DNA of 64,000 nt from Flammeovirgaceae bacterium SG7u.111 (GCA_034044135.1 CP139021.1:6796001-6860000); one strand, 5' to 3'; numbered from the stretch's first letter, positions 17,627 to 27,356 are shown. Notes: generated by a model not told the origin, from the letters alone. Translations and numbers: made by a program.

Positions 17627-20242
17627 CTACTCCGAATCTCCCAGCAAGTTCTTAATCTCATTAAGTTTGAGCAAGGCTTCTACTGGGGAAATTGTGTTGA
17701 TATCCAAGGCTTTGAGTAGCTCTTTCACTTGGGTGTAATGTGGATCGCTAGGCTCAAAAAGATTGAGTTGATAATTGACCTTTGGTACTTCTTTGAAGCG
17801 CTTTCGGTTTTTGCTGGAGATTTTATCCTTTTCCAAATGCTGCAAAATCTCGCTTGCCCGTATCACTACATTATTGGGCATACCCGCCATTTGGGCAACG
17901 TGGATACCGAAGCTATGCTCGCTGCCCCCTGGCTTTAGTTTCCTCATAAACATCACCTTGTTCCCCATTTCTTTCACCGATACGTTGAAGTTTTTGATGC
18001 GGGGAAAGTCCGATGCCAGCTCGTTGAGCTCGTGGTAATGGGTAGCAAAAAGCGTTTTGGGCGAGCTATCAGGATGGTTGTGCAAATGCTCCACAATGGA
18101 CCAAGCAATGGAAATACCATCGTAGGTACTTGTTCCCCGCCCAATCTCATCCATCAATACCAAGCTTCTATCACTCAGGTTGTTCAAGATGCTGGCTGTT
18201 TCGGTCATTTCTACCATAAAAGTAGACTCCCCCTTGGAAAGGTTGTCCGATGCGCCCACTCTGGTAAAAATCTTATCTACCAAACCGATGTGCGCTTCTT
18301 TGGCGGGGACAAACGAACCCATTTGCGCCATCATCACTATCAGGGCTGTTTGCCTCAGCAATGCCGATTTACCCGACATATTCGGTCCAGTAATAATCAT
18401 GATCTGCTGCTCCGAATCGTCCAAACGGATATCGTTAGGCACATATTCTTCGCCCAAAGGCAGTTGTTGTTCTATCACAGGATGGCGACCGGCTTTTATC
18501 GCCAAGGCTTTTCCCTCACTAATTTCTGGGCAGCAATAATTGTTTTCAATAGCTTTAGAAGCAAAAGAAACTAAGCAATCGAGCGTAGCCAAGGTCACCG
18601 CATTTTGCTGAATTTGCGTCACAAATTCCGAAGCAGTCACTACCAGCTCTTGGAAAATCCGTTGCTCTATCACGCCCAAGCCAGATTCTGCATGAAGGAT
18701 TTTTTCCTCGTATTCCTTCAGCTCTTGGGTAATGTACCGCTCGGCATTTACCAACGTCTGCTTCCTTATCCACTCCTCAGGTACTTTATCTTTGTGCACA
18801 TTTCTTACTTCCAAATAATAACCAAACACTTTGTTGTAGGCTATCTTCAAGGAAGAAATCCCTGTACGTTCAATTTCCCGCTGCTGGATTTGGTGCAGGT
18901 AATCTTTCCCCGAAAAGGCAAGCTTCCTGAATTCGTCTAGCTCCTTATCTACTCCGTCTTTTATCACTCCACCTTGGTGCAGGTTCATCGGAGCGTCTTC
19001 GCTCAGTTCTTTATCAATTTTTTCGATCAAAAATTCGCAAGCATGTAGCTTGGAAGCCAACTTTTGCATTTGCGGAAGCTCAATGCTCTTGAGCAAGTCT
19101 CGGATAGGAAGGGTATTTACCAAAGCCCTTTTGAGGTGGTTCAATTCCCTCGGGTTTATCCTCCCAACAGCTACTTTGGAAATCAACCGTTCCACATCGC
19201 CAATCTGCTGCAAGGGTTGTAGCAGCTCGCCAATGCGGTCTTCCTTTTCCACCAAATGTGCCACTACCGCCAGCCTGTCTTCTATTACCAACTTGTTTTT
19301 GAGCGGAAGCACAATCCACTTTTTCATCATCCGAGCGCCCATAGGCGTCACGCAACTATCCAAAATCTGGATAAGCGGAACACCGCCTTCGTGCTGCGGA
19401 TATACCAATTCCAAGTTGCGGATCGTGAACCTGTCCAGCCACACATATTGCTCCTCTTCTATCCTCGAAATGGACGAAATATGGCTGATCTGATTGTGCT
19501 CCGTTGCTTCTAGGTAAAATAGAATTGCTCCAGCTGCAATAATGCCCGCTCGCATTTCCTCAATGCCAAAGCCCTTTAAGTTTGTAGTCCCAAAGTGCTT
19601 GGTCAGCTTTTCGTAGCCATATTCTTGGGTATAGACCCAATCTTCTAGGCGGTAGGTATTGTATTCATCGGCAAATTGGTCTTTGAACGCTTCCGACTGG
19701 TTTTTGCAATAAATCACCTCCGAAGGACGGAAGCTTTGCAACAATTTATCAACGTATTTTATAGGTCCTTGTGCCGTCAAAAATTCCCCCGTGGAAATAT
19801 CCAAAAAGGCAACACCCGAAATATTTTTATCTAAAAAAACAGAAGCGAGATAATTATTCCGCTTCACGCTCAGCACATTATCGTTGAACGAAACTCCAGG
19901 CGTCACTAACTCTGTCACCCCTCTTTTCACAATTCCCTTCGCCTGTTTCGGGTCTTCCAACTGGTCGCAAATAGCCACCCTTTGCCCCGCCCTCACTAGC
20001 TTGGGCAGGTACGTATCCAGCGAATGGTGGGGAAAGCCAGCCAGCTCCATTTCCGAAGCCGAACCGTTCGAACGCTTCGTGAGCACAATATCCAAAATCC
20101 GGCTCGCCGTTACCGCATCTTCCCCAAAAGTTTCGTAAAAATCGCCAACTCTAAACAGCAACATCGCACCCGGATGCGATACCTTAATTGCATTGTACTG
20201 CTTCATGAGTGGGGTCTCTTGCCCTGCCTTACCTTTCGCCAA
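17627..20242 (-). CDS. mutS: DNA mismatch repair protein MutS
   Basis: An 871-residue MutS1, full length. The N-terminal mismatch-binding domain has the conserved Phe-Glu wedge (LLFRVGDFYETFGEDA, about residues 28-43). The connector, lever and clamp follow, then the ATPase with Walker A GPNMSGKSALLRQ, Walker B LVLMDEIGRGTSTYDG and the FATHYHEL segment. It recognises base mismatches and small loops and recruits MutL. It stands alone, with divergent and unrelated neighbours. The start is taken at MAKGKAGQETPLMKQYN. The conserved TPLMKQY core begins about ten residues in. Confidence 0.97.
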   Translation of the reverse strand: MAKGKAGQETPLMKQYNAIKVSHPGAMLLFRVGDFYETFGEDAVTASRILDIVLTKRSNGSASEMELAGFPHHSLDTYLPKLVRAGQRVAICDQLEDPKQAKGIVKRGVTELVTPGVSFNDNVLSVKRNNYLASVFLDKNISGVAFLDISTGEFLTAQGPIKYVDKLLQSFRPSEVIYCKNQSEAFKDQFADEYNTYRLEDWVYTQEYGYEKLTKHFGTTNLKGFGIEEMRAGIIAAGAILFYLEATEHNQISHISSISRIEEEQYVWLDRFTIRNLELVYPQHEGGVPLIQILDSCVTPMGARMMKKWIVLPLKNKLVIEDRLAVVAHLVEKEDRIGELLQPLQQIGDVERLISKVAVGRINPRELNHLKRALVNTLPIRDLLKSIELPQMQKLASKLHACEFLIEKIDKELSEDAPMNLHQGGVIKDGVDKELDEFRKLAFSGKDYLHQIQQREIERTGISSLKIAYNKVFGYYLEVRNVHKDKVPEEWIRKQTLVNAERYITQELKEYEEKILHAESGLGVIEQRIFQELVVTASEFVTQIQQNAVTLATLDCLVSFASKAIENNYCCPEISEGKALAIKAGRHPVIEQQLPLGEEYVPNDIRLDDSEQQIMIITGPNMSGKSALLRQTALIVMMAQMGSFVPAKEAHIGLVDKIFTRVGASDNLSKGESTFMVEMTETASILNNLSDRSLVLMDEIGRGTSTYDGISIAWSIVEHLHNHPDSSPKTLFATHYHELNELASDFPRIKNFNVSVKEMGNKVMFMRKLKPGGSEHSFGIHVAQMAGMPNNVVIRASEILQHLEKDKISSKNRKRFKEVPKVNYQLNLFEPSDPHYTQVKELLKALDINTISPVEALLKLNEIKNLLGDSE

Positions 20243-20549
20243 TTTTCTAGAATATTGTTGTGTGAGATAAATTCAATTTGTGAAGTTGTTCCACCCTTTC
20301 ATCAACACAAAATGACCTGTTTTAGGCAGGCCATTCGCAGATTGGAGGCTGGAAAACAATTCCATCTCAAAGCTATAAAAATTGGTAGGTAATTAAAACG
20401 TAGAGACGTAAGATCTTCTATTCTCTACCAGAATTATTTCATTTTTTCGAAAAATCAGCTAATGCTAAAACTTTGTAGTCACTGATACATTTATTTGTAA
20501 CAACTCACTAATTTTGAATCAATTTAAACCGAATATTCTATCTAGTCTT
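20243..20549. other. Divergent intergenic space with a degenerate TAGAGACG element
   Basis: This is the region between mutS and the lipoprotein gene. At 20402-20428 it contains GTAGAGACGT followed, 13 bases on, by CTCTAC. It looks like a decayed copy of the palindrome found intact at 24052 and 41563. Promoters for both flanking genes must lie here, but none matches the consensus well. Confidence 0.4.
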
Positions 20550-20996
20550 ATGAAAAACATCATTTTCCTTTTACTCATGGCTTTCACTTTTTCATGTGTT
20601 GAAGACCAAAATAAGAAAATCACAATTTCTATGTCGGTAGATGAGAATGAATTACTACCGTCTGAGTATGAGCAAGACTTTAAAATCAGGTATTTACTGT
20701 CAAATTCTGATACTATTGAGATTTTTTCCACAGATGGGTTTTTAGCACTGCCTTCTTACGACTCTAGTATGGTATATCTTGAAATAGTATATAAAGAGCA
20801 TAAAGTTAAACTTACTAATGATTTTCTAGAAAATGTTCTACTTGATTTAAGAAATGAGCAAGTCACTAATTGGAAAGTAGAAATAGATACACCTCCATTT
20901 GTTCATGATTATGGTGAAAAGTCTGATAGTTTAAAATCCACCATTATGATCAAACATGAGTTAGGTGATTACTTCTGGTTATGCTTTGATGAATAA
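20550..20996 (+). CDS. Hypothetical lipoprotein
   Basis: 148 residues from the Met at 20550, starting MKNIIFLLLMAFTFSC with a clear lipobox (TFS-Cys). It should be a lipid-anchored periplasmic or surface protein. An in-frame Met 12 codons earlier is less likely because it would push the lipobox too far in. The mature part is acidic, contains no domain I recognise, and ends WLCFDE. Its composition is more AT-rich than the flanking mutS gene, as for other orphan lipoproteins in this window. Function unknown. Confidence 0.6.
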   Translation: MKNIIFLLLMAFTFSCVEDQNKKITISMSVDENELLPSEYEQDFKIRYLLSNSDTIEIFSTDGFLALPSYDSSMVYLEIVYKEHKVKLTNDFLENVLLDLRNEQVTNWKVEIDTPPFVHDYGEKSDSLKSTIMIKHELGDYFWLCFDE

Positions 20997-21204
20997 GCTT
21001 AACTTCCAAGTAATTGATATCAAAACTTAAAATAGCACGACCAACCCTTCTATATGAGAAAAAAACTACATCCTCGTTCTGTGATACACAGAACGAATTA
21101 AGATGGATCAATACTAAATGATTTACAATGTTATACACAGAGGACAGCATTTAAAAAAGACAGTCGAGCTACGAATTAATTTTACACTTTTTCCTAGAAA
21201 TAGC

Positions 21205-21240
21205 AATGTCGTAGGCATCTAAAAAGGCTACGACATTTTT
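21205..21240 (+). terminator. Intrinsic terminator between converging genes
   Basis: A 10-bp perfect stem (21205-21214 with 21228-21237), with T's at 21236-21240. It lies 200 bases after the lipoprotein gene and before the thioredoxin-like gene that converges on it. Confidence 0.75.
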
Positions 21241-21286
21241 AAATCATCTATCTTCTCAATCAGCACATTAGCATATCATCGCATCA

Positions 21287-21898
21287 TTAAATCATCTTCC
21301 CCATCAACTCTACCATTTCTTTCTGCAAAGAAAGCGTCTTGTCCGTGGCGTACCACTTATGGATTTGGGTAGAATATTCATGGTAAGGCGTGCCTTTTTC
21401 CCTGTTTTCATTCACTATTGCCTGAACTGGTTCTGGGCGAGGTCCCCACGTGCCCAGTTCTTCCAAGGTTTCCGCATCCAAAGCGATTAGCTTGGGGATA
21501 GACCTGCCACCGTTGGTGAGGTAAGCATCCATTATTTCCAAGTTCTCGTCTCTCAGAATGAGGCGAAGCTCGATGTTTGAAGAAGCTTCGGCTATTTTAT
21601 TGATAATTGGAAGATTTTGTGCAGCATCGCCACACCAGCCTTCGGTAAGTACCAACCAGACAACTTTCTTTTCCAACTGCTGCACGGCTGCCAAAACTTC
21701 TTCGCTGAGCTTGGTGGTTTTATCGAGACGCTTCATCCGCTGCTGATTGATTTTTGCATATTCCAGCATTGCCTCACTTTGGTTTGGCCCTGTCGTTTTT
21801 CCCTCTTCAAAAAGCTGGTCGAGCAAGTTGCGATATTGCTGGTAAGTAAAAGCTTGCTCGATTGTTTCTTTCGAAATCACTGATTGTTGCGTAATCAT
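21287..21898 (-). CDS. Thioredoxin-family protein (WCGD active site)
   Basis: A 203-residue cytosolic protein with the thioredoxin fold core VVWLVLTEGWCGDAAQNLPIINKIAEA and a later GGRSIPKLIALD cis-Pro loop. The usual CxxC is reduced to WCGDA, so there is only one active-site Cys and it is unlikely to be a normal disulfide reductase. Proteins of this sort (a thioredoxin-like group widespread in Bacteroidota) have no firm function. It lies between a terminator and cinA, with 57 bases before the cinA stop, and may be read from the cinA transcript. Confidence 0.75.
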   Translation of the reverse strand: MITQQSVISKETIEQAFTYQQYRNLLDQLFEEGKTTGPNQSEAMLEYAKINQQRMKRLDKTTKLSEEVLAAVQQLEKKVVWLVLTEGWCGDAAQNLPIINKIAEASSNIELRLILRDENLEIMDAYLTNGGRSIPKLIALDAETLEELGTWGPRPEPVQAIVNENREKGTPYHEYSTQIHKWYATDKTLSLQKEMVELMGKMI

Positions 21899-21955
21899 CT
21901 GGTTGAAAATTTTGTATTATTAAGTTGATCAGTTTTTTATGCAAATTTTATTATC

Positions 21956-23209
21956 TCATCCACTAATCAGTTTTTGCCACAAAAGGTTCAAAAGTTTGAT
22001 GCAAGTCAGTTCCGTATTTAGTTTTCTATCCGTAGAAAGTTGCAGACGAATGGCAAAAGTCTCGTGTTTATCGGAATAGCCGATGTACACCGTACCTACA
22101 GGTTTTCCCGGTACGCCTCCTGTCGGCCCGGCAATTCCCGTGGTGGAAATACCGTAGTCTGCTCCGTATTTGAACCGAGCATTTTCCGCCATTTCACAAG
22201 CCGTTTCTTCGCTCACCGCCCCGTGAGCCTCCAAGGTTTCAATTTTCACACCCAATTGCCCTGCTTTCACTGCATTGCTGTACGAAACTATTCCGCCCTC
22301 ATAATAAGCCGAGCAGCCCGCTATGTCGGTAATTTTGCTGGCCAGCAAACCTCCCGTGCAGCTTTCGGCAGTTGCCAACTTTTCACCCTTACTTATCAAC
22401 AGTTTTCCAATAGCTGCTTCAATTTCCTCATCTTCCAAAGAGTACACAAACTCGCTGGCTATTTTCTGGATTTGCTCCGTAGCGGTTTGCAACAAATTTT
22501 CTAGCTCTATATTTCCTTCACCAAAAGCCGAGAGTCGCAAGCGCACCTGGCCTGGAGAGGGCAAATAAGCCAACTTCAAATTCGAAGGAAATCCATTTTC
22601 CACCTCTTCCAGCATATCCGCTAACTTAACTTCTGGGATCCCCGAAGTGCGAATAAACTGGTGCCTAACTAGGCCTACTTTGAAATGGGCTAGCGCCTTA
22701 GGCAGCACTTCTTCTGCAAAAATTATTTTCATTTCATGAGGCACGCCCGGCATCGCCACAAATACGGTTTTGCCCTTTTCCATCCACAAGCCCGGAGCTG
22801 TTCCAGTCCTATTATTCAACACCGTTGCTTTGGCAGGCACCATTGCTTGTGAGCGGTTGAGGCCCAACAGTTCTTTCCCTTTTTGGAAATAAAGATTTTG
22901 GATGTTGTGGAAAATAGATTCGTTAAAAACCGATTCGGTACTAAAAAACTCAAGCAACACTTTATGGGTCACATCGTCTTTGGTAGGCCCCAAGCCACCC
23001 GTAACCAACACAAAATCTGCTCGGCTAGCAGCGGCCTCAAATGCTTCTAAAATTTTAGGACGATCGTCGCCCACGGTAATTTGCCTTTCTACATCAAAGC
23101 CATGTTTGGTAAGTTGTTCACCGAGCCATTGCACGTTAGTATTGGTGATATTTCCCAATAAAATCTCATCTCCAATGGTGATGATCTCCACAACTATTTT
23201 TTTCCTCAT
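21956..23209 (-). CDS. cinA: CinA-like competence/damage-inducible protein
   Basis: A 417-residue two-domain CinA. The N-terminal half (1-170) is the MoCF-like fold (VEIITIGDEILLGNITNTN, VTGGLGPTKDD). The C-terminal third (about 255-415) is the nicotinamide-nucleotide amidohydrolase domain (LATAESCTGGLLASKITDIAG...YSNAVK). The protein recycles pyridine nucleotides by deamidating NMN, and the N-terminal domain may have ADP-ribose pyrophosphatase activity. The length is normal. Confidence 0.93.
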   Translation of the reverse strand: MRKKIVVEIITIGDEILLGNITNTNVQWLGEQLTKHGFDVERQITVGDDRPKILEAFEAAASRADFVLVTGGLGPTKDDVTHKVLLEFFSTESVFNESIFHNIQNLYFQKGKELLGLNRSQAMVPAKATVLNNRTGTAPGLWMEKGKTVFVAMPGVPHEMKIIFAEEVLPKALAHFKVGLVRHQFIRTSGIPEVKLADMLEEVENGFPSNLKLAYLPSPGQVRLRLSAFGEGNIELENLLQTATEQIQKIASEFVYSLEDEEIEAAIGKLLISKGEKLATAESCTGGLLASKITDIAGCSAYYEGGIVSYSNAVKAGQLGVKIETLEAHGAVSEETACEMAENARFKYGADYGISTTGIAGPTGGVPGKPVGTVYIGYSDKHETFAIRLQLSTDRKLNTELTCIKLLNLLWQKLISG

Positions 23210-23375
23210 GTTTTTAAGGTTTTATGTTGGTTTAAGGTCATTTCTTTTCAACCACTCTCCTCCAGAACGTAAGACTTGAAACTCGTTACAATTAAAGTGA
23301 TGTTACAATATACGATGTCATCCTCTTAGCAAACACAAACTTCTAGTGCTAAAAATCAAAGCAACACATTTTTAC

Positions 23376-23383
23376 TAACTTTG
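23376..23383 (+). promoter_or_regulatory. Possible -7 element (TAACTTTG) before the NifU-like gene
   Basis: This matches TAnnTTTG about 90 bases before the ATG at 23474. No TTG lies at the ideal upstream distance, so the call is tentative. Confidence 0.35.
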
Positions 23384-23473
23384 CCCTATAAAAATTGAGT
23401 TTTCAAGCTTAGTTAAGGAACAAAGCAAGGGCAATCAAAGTTAGAAAAGCATCTATAATTAATCAGAAGAAAA

Positions 23474-24046
23474 ATGCAAAACATCACCATATACACCGAG
23501 GCAAACCCCAATCCAGCTTCCATGAAATTCATGTTGAATTTTATGCTGATAGAAAATGGAGAAAGCAAAGATTTCCCAACCCCAGAAAGTGCGGCCAGCT
23601 CGCCTTTGGCACAAGAGCTTTTTGAATATGATTTTGTGACGAGGGTATTTTACATGAGCAGTTTCATCACCGTTACTAAATCGGAGGATAAAGACTGGCC
23701 AGAAATTATTCCAATACTCAAAAAGCATATAAAGGAATATTTTGAGGCTGAAAAACCAGTTTTTACCGAAGCGCAGCCAGAGGTGATCGTTGAAGCCAAC
23801 AACGACTCAGAAGCAGTGAAAAAGATCAAGGGAATATTGGACGAATACATAAAGCCGGCAGTAGAAATGGACGGTGGCGCTATCCAGTTTCATTCGTACG
23901 ATGAAATCACTGGAGTGCTAAAAGTGCATTTGCAAGGCTCGTGCAGCGGTTGTCCATCGTCAACGGTTACGCTCAAAGCTGGTATCCAGAACCTTGTGCA
24001 GCGCATGGTTCCTTCGGTTACAGAAGTGATTGCGGAAGGAGTTTAA
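23474..24046 (+). CDS. NifU-family Fe-S scaffold/carrier protein
   Basis: 190 residues in two parts. The N-terminal Nfu domain (about 1-90) begins ITIYTEANPNPASMKF. The C-terminal NifU domain (about 112-190) has the cluster-binding CxxC at Cys157 and Cys160 (GSCSGCPSST). Such proteins receive [4Fe-4S] clusters from SUF or ISC and hand them to apoproteins. No suf genes are adjacent. The product ends 6 bases before a perfect 26-base palindrome at 24052. Confidence 0.92.
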   Translation: MQNITIYTEANPNPASMKFMLNFMLIENGESKDFPTPESAASSPLAQELFEYDFVTRVFYMSSFITVTKSEDKDWPEIIPILKKHIKEYFEAEKPVFTEAQPEVIVEANNDSEAVKKIKGILDEYIKPAVEMDGGAIQFHSYDEITGVLKVHLQGSCSGCPSSTVTLKAGIQNLVQRMVPSVTEVIAEGV

Positions 24047-24051
24047 AAATG

Positions 24052-24077
24052 TAGAGACGCGATTAATCGCGTCTCTA
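24052..24077. repeat. 26-bp perfect palindrome of the TAGAGACGC family; supplies a stop codon
   Basis: The 13-base left half TAGAGACGCGATT is followed by its exact complement. The minus-strand TAG stop of the phosphatase gene (24075-24077) is the first three bases of the palindrome read on that strand. A related hairpin at 41563-41587 does the same for another gene. It lies between converging genes and could act as a weak bidirectional terminator, though it has no T-run. Confidence 0.85.
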
Positions 24078-24977
24078 GCTTAATAACATTTCTTTTAACA
24101 TTTCCACCTCCTTTTCCCCAATTCCCAGCACGGAATTTTGGTAATTTTCAAAAGAGCCGTGCAGTTGGTCTATAAGTTGAAAAGCATGTTTGAGGTACTC
24201 TTGCCGAACTTCCAAAAGCGGCAGGAGTGCCTCTTTTTTTACAAAAAGGCTAGCTTTTTTGGCGAGGGTCAGGTTCGCCTGCTTCCGGTACAGATTTGTA
24301 AGGATGTATTCAACCAAAATTTGCTCCGTTGAAAAGCCCAACATTTTCATGAGCAGGGCAGCAGCAAAACCCGTTCGGTCTTTACCTGCCGTGCAGTGGA
24401 AAAGGATGGGGTAATTTTTTTCTTCGAGCAAAAGCTGGAAAAACTGCTTTAGGCTATCCGCCCCGCTTTCCACAAAATAGCGATACACATCCCGCATCAT
24501 CTGCTCCGATTCCTCAAAACTAATTTCCCCAGAAAGCAACTTGGCTTTTACTTTCCTAACCTCCCCTTGGTTAAAAATGGGCAAGGCATGTACTTGCATT
24601 CCCTCTTCGGCTAAGTTCCCTCTCCTTCGCTTGGAAACCTCTGCTTCGCTCCTAAAATCGGCGATGGTTTTGATGCCCAATCCTTTCATTACAGCCATTC
24701 CTGCGCTGGAAATGCTATCGGCATGCCCTGAGCGGAACAGCAGTCCTTTTTTAAGCTTCCGGCCATCGGCAAGCTGATGCCCTCCCAGCTCTCGGAAATT
24801 ATCGACCCCCGCAACTATTATTTCCCGACCTTTCAGTAATTCCTCTAAATTTTCAACCTGCAAGCCTTCCAAACGAAACTCTCCGGAAATATCCATAGGG
24901 TTTCGTTCGGCATCCCAATCGACGTAATTTGCCCAAAAAGGGTAAAGCAACAGTTTGGCGGGGATGAGAATTTTCAT
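24075..24977 (-). CDS. Tyrosine/serine protein phosphatase (DSP-like)
   Basis: A 300-residue cysteine phosphatase. The P-loop HCTAGKDRTGF gives catalytic Cys195 and Arg201 (HCx5R). The upstream segment VDNFRELGG and LLFRSGHADSI are typical of the bacterial tyrosine-phosphatase group related to lipid/phosphoinositide phosphatases. It hydrolyses phosphotyrosine or phosphoinositides, and the substrate is unknown. No signal peptide is evident. The C-terminus is set by the TAG in a repeat element, so its tail may have been altered when the element arrived. It is the only gene on its strand here. Confidence 0.88.
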   Translation of the reverse strand: MKILIPAKLLLYPFWANYVDWDAERNPMDISGEFRLEGLQVENLEELLKGREIIVAGVDNFRELGGHQLADGRKLKKGLLFRSGHADSISSAGMAVMKGLGIKTIADFRSEAEVSKRRRGNLAEEGMQVHALPIFNQGEVRKVKAKLLSGEISFEESEQMMRDVYRYFVESGADSLKQFFQLLLEEKNYPILFHCTAGKDRTGFAAALLMKMLGFSTEQILVEYILTNLYRKQANLTLAKKASLFVKKEALLPLLEVRQEYLKHAFQLIDQLHGSFENYQNSVLGIGEKEVEMLKEMLLS

Positions 24978-25071
24978 AAGCTGTGTTTAATCTATTTGTA
25001 TCTATTGGCAATTACCACATTATACAAGTGCAATTGAATTACATTTCTGTTTAACACATTAATACACCATC

Positions 25072-25887
25072 ATGTTATCAAACAAATTTATCAGAATTTT
25101 GGTAGTAGCCAATGGGCTTATTTTTTTAATCGTAGGTAGCATTGCCCTATTTCGCCTATTCCCAGAATTTATTCGTGACCTCTCACGCAATAGTTTAGAC
25201 GAGCCAGCAGGGGTAATTGTAGGAGAAGATTTGAATGAGGCAAAAAAGAATAATTTAGCTTTGCAAGGGATAGAATATGAATCACCTGAAAGAGTCTTTA
25301 ATTCCACCAATTTTTATTTACGTGTCAGTGTGAAAAGTTATGACGAGGCAAAGAAAATTGATACAGGTGAAATGCTACTTTTAGAAGTACCACCCACTCA
25401 ACAAGTTCCACCGGGAGGCTATCCTTTTTATGGATATGAAACACATGATATGAATATAGTTTTTCTTGATGAAAACCATGAATTGATCACTTACCTATTA
25501 AATAAAAAGGGGGTTGTCACTAAAATGAATATGCCAGTAAATTACTTCGAAAGTAAACCCGATACCACAATTAAAAACATTACTTATAAAATTGTATTTG
25601 AAGACTCTAACAAGGATGGAAAGCTCGATTACGAAGACGACCAAAACTTATACATTTCCAACCTTTCGGGACAAGATTTAACTCAAATCACCAAAGGAAT
25701 TGAAATCGAATCCCATCATTTTCAAAATGACCACAAGGAGATTTTTGTTGAGTACTACGAGCAAGGAGATGATTCTGAATACCGAAGAAAGAAGTTTTTG
25801 ATTTACAACATCGCCACCAAAACCTCTCGTAAGCTGGAATCGTTAGAAAAAGCCCTTGATAAAATTGAAGCACAGTTAGTGAATTGA
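25072..25887 (+). CDS. Membrane-anchored protein with Asp-rich EF-hand-like loop, paralogue 1
   Basis: 271 residues with an N-terminal membrane anchor (about residues 8-30, IRILVVANGLIFLIVGSIAL), an extracytoplasmic domain and, near residue 185, the loop DSNKDGKLDYEDDQ. The spacing of its acidic residues resembles a calcium-binding EF-hand/dockerin loop. Downstream YISNLSGQDLTQ and IATKTSRKLESLEKALD suggest a beta-sheet ending in a helix. It is followed, 113 bases later, by a homologue of similar length. No known family is recognised. A surface or periplasmic calcium-responsive role is a guess. Confidence 0.65.
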   Translation: MLSNKFIRILVVANGLIFLIVGSIALFRLFPEFIRDLSRNSLDEPAGVIVGEDLNEAKKNNLALQGIEYESPERVFNSTNFYLRVSVKSYDEAKKIDTGEMLLLEVPPTQQVPPGGYPFYGYETHDMNIVFLDENHELITYLLNKKGVVTKMNMPVNYFESKPDTTIKNITYKIVFEDSNKDGKLDYEDDQNLYISNLSGQDLTQITKGIEIESHHFQNDHKEIFVEYYEQGDDSEYRRKKFLIYNIATKTSRKLESLEKALDKIEAQLVN

Positions 25888-26000
25888 TTGTAGAGAGCTC
25901 TATTCATATGATTTATTCGTAACGCCATTACTTCCTAATTGGAGAATTTTTGTTCATTTTTAAGCTACTTCAATTCTTTTCTAACCAATTTGGAACAATC

Positions 26001-26813
26001 ATGTTATCAAACAAATTTATCAAGTTCCTCGTCATAGCCAACGGGCTGATTATTTTGACCATTGCTGTAATCGCACTTCTCTTTATGGTTTCAGAGTTTG
26101 CGAGAGATTTTTTTGGGGGAAGTCGCTACGATGAGCCAGCAGGAGTGATAGTTGGAAATGAATTGGATAAGGCAAAAGAGAAGAACTTGGCTTTGCAGGG
26201 TATAATATACGACTCACCTCAAGAGATTTATAATTCAACAAATTTCTTTGTCACTGTAAATGTAAAAAACTACAAAGAAGCTAGGGAGTTAGTTGATAGC
26301 CATCACCAAAGGGATGAAGTATCTCTAGGACTATCTAAAAGCAGCTACTACAATTACTTTCCAGGATATATAAACATTGTTTTCTTAGATGAAAATTACC
26401 AGCCGATTATAAAGCTTTTAAACAAAAAGGGAGTTATAACAGAATACAACATTCCACAAAAGAGCGGAAACCTTTTCAATGAAATTGACACCACAGTGAA
26501 AAACATTGCCTACAAACTAGCTTTCGAAGACACAAACAAAGATGGCAAGCTTGACTCTGAAGACGACCAAGATTTGTACATTTCCGATCTTTCGGGCAAG
26601 AACCTTACGCAAGTAACCGAAAACATAGATATCGAGAGGTACAACTTCCAAAATGAGCACAAAGAGATTTTTATCGAATACTACGAACGAGGTGATGATT
26701 CGGAATACAAGCGGAAGAAATTTTTGATTTACGACATCGCCACTAAAACCTCTCGCAAGCTGGAATCGTTAGAAAAAGCCCTTGATGAAATTGAGGCGCA
26801 GTTGGTAAATTGA
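26001..26813 (+). CDS. Membrane-anchored protein with Asp-rich EF-hand-like loop, paralogue 2
   Basis: 270 residues from the Met at 26001. An upstream in-frame Met at 25950 is less likely, because the 26001 start aligns with paralogue 1 (both begin MLSNKFI). It shares with paralogue 1 the anchor, the DEPAGVIVG segment, the DTNKDGKLDSEDDQDLYIS loop and the C-terminal KTSRKLESLEKALDEIEAQLVN. Central residues about 95-150 are the most diverged part, with an insertion and deletion there. The conservation at both ends with a variable middle suggests duplication followed by divergence of a ligand-facing region. The two are in the same direction and may be one transcript. Confidence 0.65.
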   Translation: MLSNKFIKFLVIANGLIILTIAVIALLFMVSEFARDFFGGSRYDEPAGVIVGNELDKAKEKNLALQGIIYDSPQEIYNSTNFFVTVNVKNYKEARELVDSHHQRDEVSLGLSKSSYYNYFPGYINIVFLDENYQPIIKLLNKKGVITEYNIPQKSGNLFNEIDTTVKNIAYKLAFEDTNKDGKLDSEDDQDLYISDLSGKNLTQVTENIDIERYNFQNEHKEIFIEYYERGDDSEYKRKKFLIYDIATKTSRKLESLEKALDEIEAQLVN

Positions 26814-26867
26814 GAGAGATACCAGCATTATTAAAAGCCTTAATAGACTGATTAACATAAATTAAAT

Positions 26868-27356
26868 ATGCCAAAAAAGATAAACCTGAACATTTCCGTA
26901 ACAGAACTAGACAGCGAAAACGAACTTTCGGAAAAAGAACAAGAATTACTTCGGGCAGCGAGAAAGGCGACCGAGAATGCCTATGCGCCCTACTCCAATT
27001 TTTTGGTAGGTGCAGCTATTTTGCTAGAAAGCGGTGAAATAATTACGGGCACAAACCAAGAAAATGCTGCCTACCCATCAGGCCTTTGCGCCGAGCGAAC
27101 CGCCATTTATTGGGCGGGGGCAAACCGTCCCAATCAGCAGATCATCAGTATTGCCGTGACAGCCCGAAAAGCCGAGAGTAATGAATTCCTACCCGTCTCC
27201 CCTTGTGGAGGCTGCCGCCAAGCCATGCTCGAATATGAGCACAAACAGCAGAAAAGCATCAACATGATTTTGGAAGGAGGTAATGGGAAAATCGTCCTCG
27301 TAGAATCTATCGCTAGCCTTCTCCCATTATCTTTTACCGCTAAATCCCTCAAATGA
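26868..27356 (+). CDS. cdd: Cytidine deaminase
   Basis: 162 residues, a normal tetrameric-type cytidine deaminase. The zinc site is Cys74-Ala-Glu76 (SGLCAERTA) with Cys113 and Cys116 (SPCGGCRQ). Glu76 is the proton shuttle. It deaminates cytidine and deoxycytidine to uridine and deoxyuridine in pyrimidine salvage. It has an N-terminal extension of about 25 charged residues before the conserved start of the domain. Confidence 0.95.
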   Translation: MPKKINLNISVTELDSENELSEKEQELLRAARKATENAYAPYSNFLVGAAILLESGEIITGTNQENAAYPSGLCAERTAIYWAGANRPNQQIISIAVTARKAESNEFLPVSPCGGCRQAMLEYEHKQQKSINMILEGGNGKIVLVESIASLLPLSFTAKSLK

